Part shown: piece by piece, positions 21,480 to 28,684 of the stretch
Layout of the letters: the number at the start of each line of letters is the position of its first letter
Numbering within the stretch: position 1 is the stretch's first letter
Virus record (IMG/VR): IMGVR_UViG_3300013108_000113
Coordinates: 1 to 28,684 of that record
DNA from: a virus
DNA length: 28,684 nt
Strand: one strand, 5' to 3'
The notes under the pieces: model-generated
What the model was told of the DNA's origin: nothing
What the model saw: the letters and a program-made list of their open reading frames with translations, nothing else
Database searches by the model: none
Made by a program: the position numbers and the translations under genes

Positions 21480-23840
21480 TTATGCTCCTGCTGTATGACA
21501 AGTTTTCACTGTAGTACCAGCCGCGTTAATAATCAATAGTGTTGATAGTGTCTTTAACTGAGCTGAACCAATAGCATCATCTGCCATCTTCGCTTCAGTT
21601 ACTTGGTCATCAGCAATATGTGCTGTGTCAATAGAACCATCAGTATAATGTTCACTATTAATAGCATCGTCCGCAATCTTAGCACCAGTTATAGCATCCG
21701 CTGCGATCTTAGCAGTAGTAACCTGTAGATCTCCAAGGTGAGCCGTATCAATTGAACCATCAACATAGTGTTCACTATCGATTTGGTCATCAGCGATCTT
21801 AGCATTTGTTACTGAATCTGCTGCTAAATGAGCTGTATCAATTGAACCATCAACATATTGATCTGAATCAATAGAGTTAACACTCATATGAGCTAAATCA
21901 ATTGCACCATTAGCAATATGTTCACTATCAATAGCATCATCAGCAATCTTAGCACTTGTTACTGCATCTCCATTAATCATTGCTGTCTCAACAGCATTTG
22001 CTTGAATTGTTGCAGCACCTGTTACATTGCCTGAACCATCAAATGAAGCTGATGTCCATACAACATCTCCTGTCATTCCAATTGTTCTACCAGTTGCTAG
22101 AGCAGTCGCAGTATCAGCATTACCTGTAATATTACCTGTTACATTACCCTCTAAGTTAGCAACTAATGTGCCAGCTGCATAACCAGTACCAGAAGTATTA
22201 ACTGTTGTAGTAGGTGCAGCTTGGTTGTCTTTAAAGATCTTCCACTTACCTGAATCAGAAGCATCTCTAAAGATACCACCATAAAGGTCTTGTGAACCTG
22301 ATGTATCGTACAATCCATATAAACCAATATCAACTGCATCAGCCGAACCATTGTTTGTTGCTAAATGTAATAATGGATCAGCAACTTCTACTGTTGTTGA
22401 TGATACTGAAGTAGTTGTACCAGATACTGTTAGGTTACCAGCAATTGTTACATTGTTTGGTAAACCAACTGTGATTGTTCCTGAAGACTCAGCAACTTCA
22501 ATCTCGTTGGCAGTTCCAGAGAAAGTAACCGTACCACCAAGAGCTGTAGCTGTAGAGTTCGAACCATCACTTACAGTAATAGTTGAGTTAGCAAGTTTAG
22601 CGTTAGCAATTGAACCTGCTAAGTGAGCATTATCAACTGAACCATCTACATAATGCTCTGAATCAATCTGGTCATCTGCAATCAATGCATTAGTAATTTG
22701 ATCAGCTGCGATATGAGCAGTTTGAATTGAACCATCGATATATGCATCACTATTAACACTGTTTGGTGCTAGATGTTCTGCATCAACAGAGTCTGCAACT
22801 AAGTGCTCGCTATCAATTTGGTCATCGGCAATTAATGCTCCAGTGATTTGATCTGCAGCAATATGTGCTGTATCAATTGCACCATTAGCAATATGCTCCG
22901 AGTTAATTGCATCATCAGCAATCTTCGCTCCAGTTACCGCATCCGCTCCAAGAGCTGTAGTATCTACTGAACCTGCTGCGTAATGCTCTGCATCAATTGA
23001 ATCAGCAGCTAAGTGCTCTGAATCAACTGCGTCATCGGCAATCTTAGCACCTGTAATTGCATCTGCTGCTATCTTTGCTGTTGTAACATTTAAATCAGTA
23101 ATTTTAACTGTAGTAACTGAATCAGTAGCAAGGTGACTTGCGTCTACTGAACCGTTTACTAACTCAGCTGAATCAACTGTATTCGCTGCAAGGCTTACAA
23201 CACCTGCATTCGTCATTGTTACATCACCACTTAGTGCAGCAGCAGTAAATCCTGTGCCATCACCAATTAATAATTGAGTATCTGCAACAGCTTTAGCTGA
23301 AACAACACCCGAACTATTTGCATCCCTTACTAAGACTGTGTTAGCAGCTTGGTTAGCGATCTTAGCTAATGTTACTTGAGCATCAGCAATATGTGATGTA
23401 TCGATTGAACCATCAACTAGTTCTGATGAATCTACCGTGTCAGCAGCTAGTGATATTACACCACCATCTGTCATCGTAGCATCACCTGACATCACATTGT
23501 CGATCCACATTGATGTTCCCGTGTCATATAATAACATTGAACCATCAGCTGCAGATGTAATGTTTACATCGTTATCTTCAGCAAGTGTATTCTCAGCACC
23601 AACTTGAGCATCTACATAAGCTTTGACGGATTGCTGTGTAGGTACCTTTGTGGCACTATTTGTTGACATGTTGTCTTCATCAATAACAAATCCAAGACTT
23701 GCTGTTGTTGATAGACCTGTATCGACTAACGTACCAGCACTATCTGGTAATGTAATCGTTCTATCTGTAGATGAGTTAGGAGAAGCAATTGTAAATACAC
23801 CTGTTCCGCCCGAGTCACCTGAAAATTTTATTTTTGACAT
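21480..23840 (-). CDS. tail-fibre-like protein with decapeptide repeats
   Basis: This 786-residue protein is low in Cys and Trp and rich in Ala, Asp, Ser and Thr. Residues 1-80 include a collar-like start (FTIASPNSSTDRTITLPDSAG) and the module DEDNMSTNSATK...QQSVKAYVDAQV. Residues 221-420 are about twenty tandem decapeptides of the type ADDQIDSEHL / AADQITGALI; a second block covers roughly residues 620-765. Between them lies a module of about 130 residues (TVGLPNNVTIAGNLTVSG to NLEGNVTGNITGN) shared with the neighbouring 1372-residue fibre. Such repeats form trimeric beta-structured shafts in phage fibres. GGAGAG precedes the ATG at 23840. The end ILIINAAGTTVKTCHTAGA-like segment is short, with no obvious receptor-binding domain. 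The protein probably takes part in host contact. Confidence 0.85.
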   Translation of the reverse strand: MSKIKFSGDSGGTGVFTIASPNSSTDRTITLPDSAGTLVDTGLSTTASLGFVIDEDNMSTNSATKVPTQQSVKAYVDAQVGAENTLAEDNDVNITSAADGSMLLYDTGTSMWIDNVMSGDATMTDGGVISLAADTVDSSELVDGSIDTSHIADAQVTLAKIANQAANTVLVRDANSSGVVSAKAVADTQLLIGDGTGFTAAALSGDVTMTNAGVVSLAANTVDSAELVNGSVDASHLATDSVTTVKITDLNVTTAKIAADAITGAKIADDAVDSEHLAADSIDAEHYAAGSVDTTALGADAVTGAKIADDAINSEHIANGAIDTAHIAADQITGALIADDQIDSEHLVADSVDAEHLAPNSVNSDAYIDGSIQTAHIAADQITNALIADDQIDSEHYVDGSVDNAHLAGSIANAKLANSTITVSDGSNSTATALGGTVTFSGTANEIEVAESSGTITVGLPNNVTIAGNLTVSGTTTSVSSTTVEVADPLLHLATNNGSADAVDIGLYGLYDTSGSQDLYGGIFRDASDSGKWKIFKDNQAAPTTTVNTSGTGYAAGTLVANLEGNVTGNITGNADTATALATGRTIGMTGDVVWTSASFDGSGNVTGAATIQANAVETAMINGDAVTSAKIADDAIDSEHIANGAIDLAHMSVNSIDSDQYVDGSIDTAHLAADSVTNAKIADDQIDSEHYVDGSIDTAHLGDLQVTTAKIAADAITGAKIADDAINSEHYTDGSIDTAHIADDQVTEAKMADDAIGSAQLKTLSTLLIINAAGTTVKTCHTAGA
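21540..21995 (-). repeat. second block of decapeptide repeats in the same fibre gene
   Basis: About fifteen further units of the same period-10 pattern (DDAIDSEHIA, DGSIDTAHLA, DDQIDSEHYV, ADAITGAKIA) lie in the C-terminal third, separated from the first block by the shared module at 22121-22510. Confidence 0.8.
22121..22510 (-). repeat. fibre module A, copy in the 786-residue gene
   Basis: Encodes the segment from NEIEVAE through VGLPNNVTIAGNLTV, ADAVDIGLYGLYDTSGSQD, GKWKIFKDNQAAPTTTV to NLEGNVTGN. It aligns nearly residue for residue with the segment at 26101-26485 in the next fibre gene. Confidence 0.8.
22581..23180 (-). repeat. tandem 30-bp repeats encoding about twenty decapeptides
   Basis: Residues 221-420 of the 786-residue fibre run in register with period 10: positions carry I/V-D/T-S/T-x-H/K-I/L followed by A-D/A-D-x. 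Units such as DDQIDSEHLV, DDAINSEHIA, NGAIDTAHIA and ADQITGALIA recur. The DNA is diverged at third positions, so the repeats are old or selected at protein level. Confidence 0.85.
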
Positions 23841-26800
23841 TTTTTGTCTCTCCTATCTTTTAAACTACTGTCCAAGTACTGCCGCTTCCGACTGTAACTG
23901 AACTCCCTGAACCAATAAAGATTGGTCCGCATGAAATCATATTATTTCCATCTGTCATAACATAGTCTCCTGAAGACTCTGATTCATGTTCCCAACCCAC
24001 TTCTGTTGTGGTATTTCCACCACCAACTAATCCCCAAGCACTTCCATCATAAATTTCCGCACTTGAAGTTGTTGTGTTCCATCTAAAGAAACCTGCACTT
24101 GGAGAACCATCTCTTTGTGCTGTAGTTCCTGAAGGTATCTTCGCAGATGCATTAGCACCTGATTCCATTACCGCACCAGCTGCTTCTACATTTGTAGCAT
24201 CTGTGACATCTGCCGATGCTTCAATACCATCCAATTTGGTACCATCTGCAGCAACATCTCGTCCATCAACCGTACCACCAACTGTAATATTACCAGTTGT
24301 AGTTACCGTTGCACCTTCAAGATTTGCCTTAAGAGTACCAGTTGTAACTGTTAAGTTACCAGTTGAAGCACCTGTAAATGAACCTGTACCAACAACAAAC
24401 TTATCATCACTCTCATCAAATCCAATAAAGGCATTATCAGCTGAACCACGTTCAATAACAATACCTGAATCATTAGATGGTGTACCTGATGTACCTGTAC
24501 CATACTCTACTAAAGAATCAGTAACTGTTGTGTTAGTTGTATTTATAGTAGTTGTAGTGCCGTTAACCGTAAGATTACCGGTAATTGTAGCATCACCTGT
24601 AATATCAGCATTACCCGCAACTGATAAACTTGTACCATTTAATAATTGTAAGCTATCACTTCTAAATCTACCAGTAATAACATTAGAACCAGCTTTCTTA
24701 TGTGCAAATTCTATAATACCATCTTCAGATCCATCTGAAGCATCTAAAATTTTAGCTGTTATCTTAGCATATACTACTTCTTGATCTGCATCATTCTCAC
24801 CCTTGAATTTTAATTGACCAAGATAATCTGCATCAGCTGGGCTTGAACTATTTCTTTTCAGCGTTATAACTGGTGCTGCTGTACTTGAATCTTCTGTAGT
24901 TGTAATTAATAAACTATCATCAGTTGTTGTATTAGCAATAGCTAGTGACCCTGAAGCTGTTCCTGAGAATGTTGGACTAGATAACGTCTTATTAGTTAGT
25001 GTCTGTGTACCTGTTAATGTAGCAACTGTTGAGTCAATAGCTACTGTAAGAGTATTACTAGAACCTGATGTATCAATACCTGTTCCACCAGCAATATCTA
25101 ATGTCTCACTATCTAAATCAATACTTAGTGCACCACCTGAGTCTCCTTGGAAGTCTAAGTCTTGTGCCGTAACTTGAGCATCTACATAAGCTTTAACAGA
25201 TTGTTGTGAAGGAATATGCGTAGCTGAATCCGACGCCATATTATCTTCATCTTTAATTGCATTTGCAATTCTTGCATCTGCTCTTGCATTTGTATAGTAT
25301 AAGTTAGATGAACCTTCAGAAAGGTCATCTGTATCGTTAGCAGCTAGATCATAACCACTCGCACCCGTTGTTGCTGATATTGTTAATCTGTTATTAGCAT
25401 CATCATATGTTGCAGTTACGTTTGTACCACCAACAATCAATGCATTTACACGATCATCAACTCTTTCCTCTGTGAAGTATAAGTTAGATGAACCTTCAGT
25501 GATCTCATCAGTATTATCTTTAGTAGCTACTTGAGCATCAACATAAGCCTTAATACTTTGTTGAGTTGCTAGCTGAGTAGCTGAGTTAGTTGCCATATTG
25601 TCTTCATCTAATATAGCTGTACCACTAACACCAGTATTTAATACAGGACTTGTAAGTGTTTTATTTGTTAATGTTTGCGAAGCTGTATTTAAAGTAATAG
25701 CACTCGTATTAGATAAATCAGTTGAAGCAATTGTAATATTAGCAGAACCATCAAAGCTTTGACCTGCAATTGTTCTTGCAGTTGCTAATGTAGTTGCTGT
25801 ATCTGCATTACCTGTTAAAGCACCTGTAAATCCTGTTGATGTAATACTTGTAGCACCAGTAACTACACCGGCATCAACAACGATTGTACCATCTAATACA
25901 ATTTGTTGTCCAGCAACTGGACCAATATTTAAATCAGTACCACCCGTCGTTGAAATAGTATTACCATTAATGTTAATGTTATCAACTTGTAATGCTGTAA
26001 GAGTACCTACAGAAGTAATAGCTGTTTGAGCCGCGCCAGTAACTGTAGCTGCTGTGCCTGATGCATTACCCGTTACGTTACCTGTAAGGTTACCTACTAC
26101 GTTTCCTGTTACATTACCTTCAAGGTTAGCAACTAAAGTACCAGTTGCATAGCCTGTAGCACTTGTATTAACCGTAGTTGTTGGTTCTGCTTGTGAGTCT
26201 TTAAATAACTTCCATTTACCAGAATCATTTGCATCTCTAAATAAACCTGAGTATAGATCTTGTGAACCACTTGTGTCATATAAACCATAAAAACCTATAT
26301 CAACAGCATCTGCTGAACCATTGTCTGTAGCCAATGATAACATTGGATCTGCAACATTAACTGTAGTCGATGAAACAGTTGTTTGTGTACCTGCAACAGT
26401 TAAGTTACCAGCAATCGTAACATTATTAGGTAATCCAACCGTAAGGGTATTACCTGACATTGATGTTTCAATTTCATTTGCTGTACCTGCAATTGTCAGT
26501 GTTTCAGAATCTAAATCAATAGCTCCTGTACCAGAGTCACCAGCGATATCTAAATCTTGTGCAGTAACCTGCGCATCCACATATGCTTTAATAGACTGTT
26601 GAGTTGCTAGGTGAGTAGCAGAATCAGATGCCATATTATCTTCATCTTTAATTGCCGAGCCACTTACTCCTGTATTAAGGACTGGGCTCGTTAATGTAGC
26701 AGCTGTTAATGTTTTGTTTGTTAATGTATCTGTTGTTGCTCTACCTACCAATTGATCTGTTGCCGCAGGCATTGTCAATGTAGTAGAACCATTTGGTTTT

Positions 26801-27710
26801 AATGAAGCAATAACAGGAGTTGTAAGAGTCTTATTCGTTAATGTCTGTGAACCGGCAAGGGTAGCAACAGTAGAATCAATAGCAATCGAGATGTCATTAT
26901 CAGATACTGTTGTATCAATACCTGTTCCACCAGTAAAGTTTAATGTATCAGTGGCAAGAGCTACTGTATCATCAGAACCAGAATCAGCACCAACCGTTAA
27001 TGATGTTGTAATAGACGCAGTACTCGCTGCTGTAATTAAACCTTTAGCATTAACTGTAATAACTGGAATTGCTGTTGTAGAACCAAATGAACCTGTATTT
27101 GAATTAACTGTAGCAAGTGTTAATGCACCTGTATCAGCTAGAGTGGCATCGCCTGACATGACATTATCAATCCAAACTGAATTGCCAGTATCATAAAGTA
27201 ATAGAGAACCATCTGCTGGAGATGTTATAGTCGTATCATTTAATTCGGCAAGCGTATCTTCTGTTGCTATTTGAGCATCAACATAAGCTTTAATTGATTG
27301 TTGAGTTGCAAGTGCTGTTGCACTATCACTTGACATATTATCTTCATCATTAATGGCAGTAATACCATCAAGTAAATTTAATTCAGTAGATGTAGAAGTT
27401 AAGGCAACATTTTCATTAAATTTAGGAGATGTTAATGTTTTATTTGTAAGTGTTTGTGTACCTGCAAGAGTAGTAACTGTACCATCAATAGCAATTTGTA
27501 CGTTATTACCAGAAATAGTTGTATCAATACCTGTAGAACCACCGATACCTAATGTTTCACTATCTAAATCAATAGAGGCTGGACCACCTGAGTCAGCAGT
27601 AAAATCTAAATCTTGAGCTGTTACTTGTGCATCCACATAAGCTTTGATTGATTGTTGTGTAGCTAAATGTGTTGCTGAATTCGATGCGAGGTTATCCTCG
27701 TCTAATACTG
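23602..27710 (-). repeat. six dispersed copies of the DEDN...QQSxKAYVDAQ module across two fibre genes
   Basis: Copies lie near 23602-23680 (in the 786-residue gene) and near 25170-25250, 25531-25610, 26565-26650, 27269-27350 and 27624-27710 (in the 1372-residue gene). Each encodes about 28 residues that alternate an acidic segment with AT-QQS-KAYVDAQ. Spacing is irregular, so this is a dispersed, not tandem, family. Confidence 0.82.
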
Positions 27711-27978
27711 GAACCACAAAGTCAAGTGTTCCATCTGAGTCATCATAGGTTACTGTAATAAAGGTTTCAGTATTACCTGTAACCATTCCACCTATAAAGT
27801 CTTCAACTGATTCCTCAGATTGTGTGAATTGCCCTAATGAATTCCATGCTGTACTACCATCACCAATCTTAATGTACGAATTAGTTTTATCAAAACCTAT
27901 TTCACCATCTGCTAGTGTTGGGTTATTACTCGACCAATTAGTCGCGGTATCTCTTCTTATTTTAAAGATTGTTGACAT
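23860..27978 (-). CDS. large modular tail-fibre protein
   Basis: The 1372-residue protein starts with a virion-attachment-type domain (FKIRRDTATNWSSNNPTL, ADGEIGFDKTNSYIKIGDGS), similar to the N-terminal domain of phage tropism-determinant and fibre proteins. Five copies of the module DEDNMxSxSATxLATQQSIKAYVDAQ follow, with several copies of DLDSETLxIAGGTGIDT and GTQTLTNKTLTSP between them. Later come module A, a glycine-rich zone (NLEGNVTGN, NLTGNVTGN), a beta-rich zone (TITGNLTVNGTTTTINTTNT) and an end SGTTAQRDGSPSAGFFRWNTT ... GSGSSVTVGSGSTWTVV, a typical closing motif of marine T4-like fibres. It is long, repetitive and likely trimeric. Its ATG at 27978 has GGGGGAGC upstream and lies 2 bases after the previous stop. 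It probably forms a shaft and contacts the host. Confidence 0.88.
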   Translation of the reverse strand: MSTIFKIRRDTATNWSSNNPTLADGEIGFDKTNSYIKIGDGSTAWNSLGQFTQSEESVEDFIGGMVTGNTETFITVTYDDSDGTLDFVVPVLDEDNLASNSATHLATQQSIKAYVDAQVTAQDLDFTADSGGPASIDLDSETLGIGGSTGIDTTISGNNVQIAIDGTVTTLAGTQTLTNKTLTSPKFNENVALTSTSTELNLLDGITAINDEDNMSSDSATALATQQSIKAYVDAQIATEDTLAELNDTTITSPADGSLLLYDTGNSVWIDNVMSGDATLADTGALTLATVNSNTGSFGSTTAIPVITVNAKGLITAASTASITTSLTVGADSGSDDTVALATDTLNFTGGTGIDTTVSDNDISIAIDSTVATLAGSQTLTNKTLTTPVIASLKPNGSTTLTMPAATDQLVGRATTDTLTNKTLTAATLTSPVLNTGVSGSAIKDEDNMASDSATHLATQQSIKAYVDAQVTAQDLDIAGDSGTGAIDLDSETLTIAGTANEIETSMSGNTLTVGLPNNVTIAGNLTVAGTQTTVSSTTVNVADPMLSLATDNGSADAVDIGFYGLYDTSGSQDLYSGLFRDANDSGKWKLFKDSQAEPTTTVNTSATGYATGTLVANLEGNVTGNVVGNLTGNVTGNASGTAATVTGAAQTAITSVGTLTALQVDNININGNTISTTGGTDLNIGPVAGQQIVLDGTIVVDAGVVTGATSITSTGFTGALTGNADTATTLATARTIAGQSFDGSANITIASTDLSNTSAITLNTASQTLTNKTLTSPVLNTGVSGTAILDEDNMATNSATQLATQQSIKAYVDAQVATKDNTDEITEGSSNLYFTEERVDDRVNALIVGGTNVTATYDDANNRLTISATTGASGYDLAANDTDDLSEGSSNLYYTNARADARIANAIKDEDNMASDSATHIPSQQSVKAYVDAQVTAQDLDFQGDSGGALSIDLDSETLDIAGGTGIDTSGSSNTLTVAIDSTVATLTGTQTLTNKTLSSPTFSGTASGSLAIANTTTDDSLLITTTEDSSTAAPVITLKRNSSSPADADYLGQLKFKGENDADQEVVYAKITAKILDASDGSEDGIIEFAHKKAGSNVITGRFRSDSLQLLNGTSLSVAGNADITGDATITGNLTVNGTTTTINTTNTTVTDSLVEYGTGTSGTPSNDSGIVIERGSADNAFIGFDESDDKFVVGTGSFTGASTGNLTVTTGTLKANLEGATVTTTGNITVGGTVDGRDVAADGTKLDGIEASADVTDATNVEAAGAVMESGANASAKIPSGTTAQRDGSPSAGFFRWNTTTSSAEIYDGSAWGLVGGGNTTTEVGWEHESESSGDYVMTDGNNMISCGPIFIGSGSSVTVGSGSTWTVV
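26101..26485 (-). repeat. fibre module A, copy in the 1372-residue gene
   Basis: Encodes the segment from NEIETSM through VGLPNNVTIAGNLTV, ADAVDIGFYGLYDTSGSQD, GKWKLFKDSQAEPTTTV to NLEGNVTGN, matching the copy at 22121-22510. Confidence 0.8.
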
Positions 27979-27980
27979 TG

Positions 27981-28235
27981 CTAAGCTCCCCCGCCGTCAT
28001 ATGTTATTATTACTGAATCATCGGAGTCGCCTCCATCTATAAGTACGTCACTATTCCAGTTTCCCATGTCTATTGTTTCTTGCGATGTAATGGCAAAAAT
28101 ATTACCATTACCATCTTTGGAATATAAAATTTGGTCAGTTACGTTAAGGGCTAACTCGCCTTGCTGGAGATCGCCTGCTACGGGTTTCTTTCCCGCAACC
28201 GTCGATTGCTTGATTTTTACTACTGTTCCTGCCAT
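27981..28235 (-). CDS. small fibre N-terminal-domain protein
   Basis: This 84-residue protein reads as a free-standing fibre or baseplate attachment domain: VKIKQSTVAGKKPVAGDLQQ, GELALNVTDQILYSKDGNG. The same pattern, GE-x-x-x-N/D-x-T/D-x-x-x-Y-x-x-DG, opens the 1372-residue fibre that starts 2 bases downstream. Proteins beginning in this way are widespread in marine T4-like phages, often as the first part of a long fibre. Here it stops after 84 residues with an acidic, Gly-rich end (DSDDSVIITYDGGGA). The start ATG at 28235 lacks a clear Shine-Dalgarno sequence. A late promoter box lies 49 bases upstream, so it leads the fibre operon. It may be a separate connector protein or the split-off head of a former longer fibre. 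Confidence 0.75.
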   Translation of the reverse strand: MAGTVVKIKQSTVAGKKPVAGDLQQGELALNVTDQILYSKDGNGNIFAITSQETIDMGNWNSDVLIDGGDSDDSVIITYDGGGA

Positions 28236-28283
28236 ATATATGCCATCTAATTGTTTAAGGTGATTATATAACCACCATGTACT

Positions 28284-28291
28284 TATTTATA
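28284..28291 (-). promoter_or_regulatory. T4-type late promoter box before the fibre genes
   Basis: Exact TATAAATA on the minus strand, 49 bases upstream of the ATG at 28235, in an 82-base gap between structural genes. It is the likely promoter for the 84-, 1372- and 786-residue genes. Confidence 0.6.
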
Positions 28292-28317
28292 ATATATTTA
28301 AACTCAATTCAAATTAA

Positions 28318-28684
28318 TTAGAATGTTCCGCCATCAATAGTTCCCGTAGCTGTAGGAACGCCTGACGAATTGAATCCCATAACCTGGTATTGAGTACCTG
28401 TTTCGAACTCAAGAGCTGTACCGCCAGTGTTGGCTATGAGTACACCGTTGGATGTAAATGCACTTAATCCTGTACCACCATGTGCTACTGCAACATCTGT
28501 ACCTTGCCAAACACCTGTAGCAATAGTACCAAGTGTTGTTATTGTATTTTGACCGGAATATGTATTTGCAATAGTAATCGCATCAGCACTTACAGTAATT
28601 TTATCTGCCGTACCAACTGCATTAATTGTATTACCAGTTTTTGTTAAACCATTTCCAGCTGTAATTTGACCTGCGCCAGAGAAT
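28318..28684 (-). CDS. C-terminal end of another fibre-like structural protein, N-terminus outside window
   Basis: A minus-strand reading frame enters at the right edge and ends at TAA 28320-28318, giving the last 122 residues. TAGNGLTKTGNTINAVGTAD, ITTLGTIATGVWQGTDVAVA and HGGTGLSAFTSNGVLIANTG are motifs common in phage tail fibres and collar proteins (G-x-W-x-G-T ... GGTG). The end is TGTIDGGTF. It is a separate gene upstream of the 84-residue protein and probably another part of the adsorption apparatus. Confidence 0.75.
   Translation of the reverse strand, partial: FSGAGQITAGNGLTKTGNTINAVGTADKITVSADAITIANTYSGQNTITTLGTIATGVWQGTDVAVAHGGTGLSAFTSNGVLIANTGGTALEFETGTQYQVMGFNSSGVPTATGTIDGGTF

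Noticed and set aside
24540-24547. TATTTATA, a minus-strand late box, inside the large fibre gene
   Set aside because: It lies within the coding sequence with no gene start nearby downstream, so chance is the simplest explanation.
24074-24784. Open plus-strand frame of 236 codons opposite the large fibre gene
   Set aside because: It is a shadow of the repetitive Thr/Val-rich fibre coding sequence: low-complexity Val/Pro/Ser composition, no ribosome site and no domain.

Overview
The window looks like part of the genome of a T4-like myovirus, most likely a marine one of the cyanophage or pelagiphage kind. The evidence is: AT-rich, tightly packed genes; exact copies of the T4-type late promoter box TATAAATA in front of the gene blocks; and long tail-fibre genes of the type seen in marine T4-like phages, with tandem decapeptide repeats, Asn/Gly/Thr-rich modules and a fibre N-terminal domain starting KIKQSTVAGKKP. 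I see no tRNA, CRISPR array, integrase or transposase. The host cannot be read from the sequence alone.

Layout. (1) Positions 1-1882, minus strand: a TauD-like Fe/2-oxoglutarate oxygenase (cut by the window edge), a short PLP aminotransferase and a fatty acid desaturase, in overlapping order. (2) Positions 1883-1959: a divergent control region in which two late promoter boxes lie back to back as a perfect palindrome. (3) Positions 1960-19840, plus strand: one nearly gapless run of 19 genes. In order they are a glycosyltransferase fused to a degenerate radical-SAM-like domain, a nitroreductase, an isochorismatase-like hydrolase, two permuted twitch/radical SAM enzymes, a second nitroreductase, a free-standing twitch/SPASM protein next to a separate radical SAM core, a QueC-like PP-loop ATPase, two SGNH-hydrolase paralogs, a DegT-type aminotransferase, a small unknown, a fourth radical SAM enzyme, a NodU/TobZ-type carbamoyltransferase, a methyltransferase and three GT-A-type glycosyltransferase-like proteins. 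(4) Positions 19841-28684, minus strand: virion structural and tail-fibre genes, convergent with block 3 with no bases between the stop codons.

How the genes may work together (inference). Block 3 has the parts list of a pathway for a modified sugar, aminocyclitol or decorated glycan: amino transfer (DegT), radical SAM chemistry, flavin redox, ATP-dependent ligation (QueC-like), carbamoylation, methylation, acyl transfer or removal (SGNH) and glycosyl transfer. Late-type promoters and the neighbouring fibre genes suggest it is expressed late, so the product may decorate the virion or the host envelope. I do not recognise this gene combination as a described pathway. Its strongest novelty is the set of permuted, split and degenerate forms of one radical SAM family within about 9 kb.
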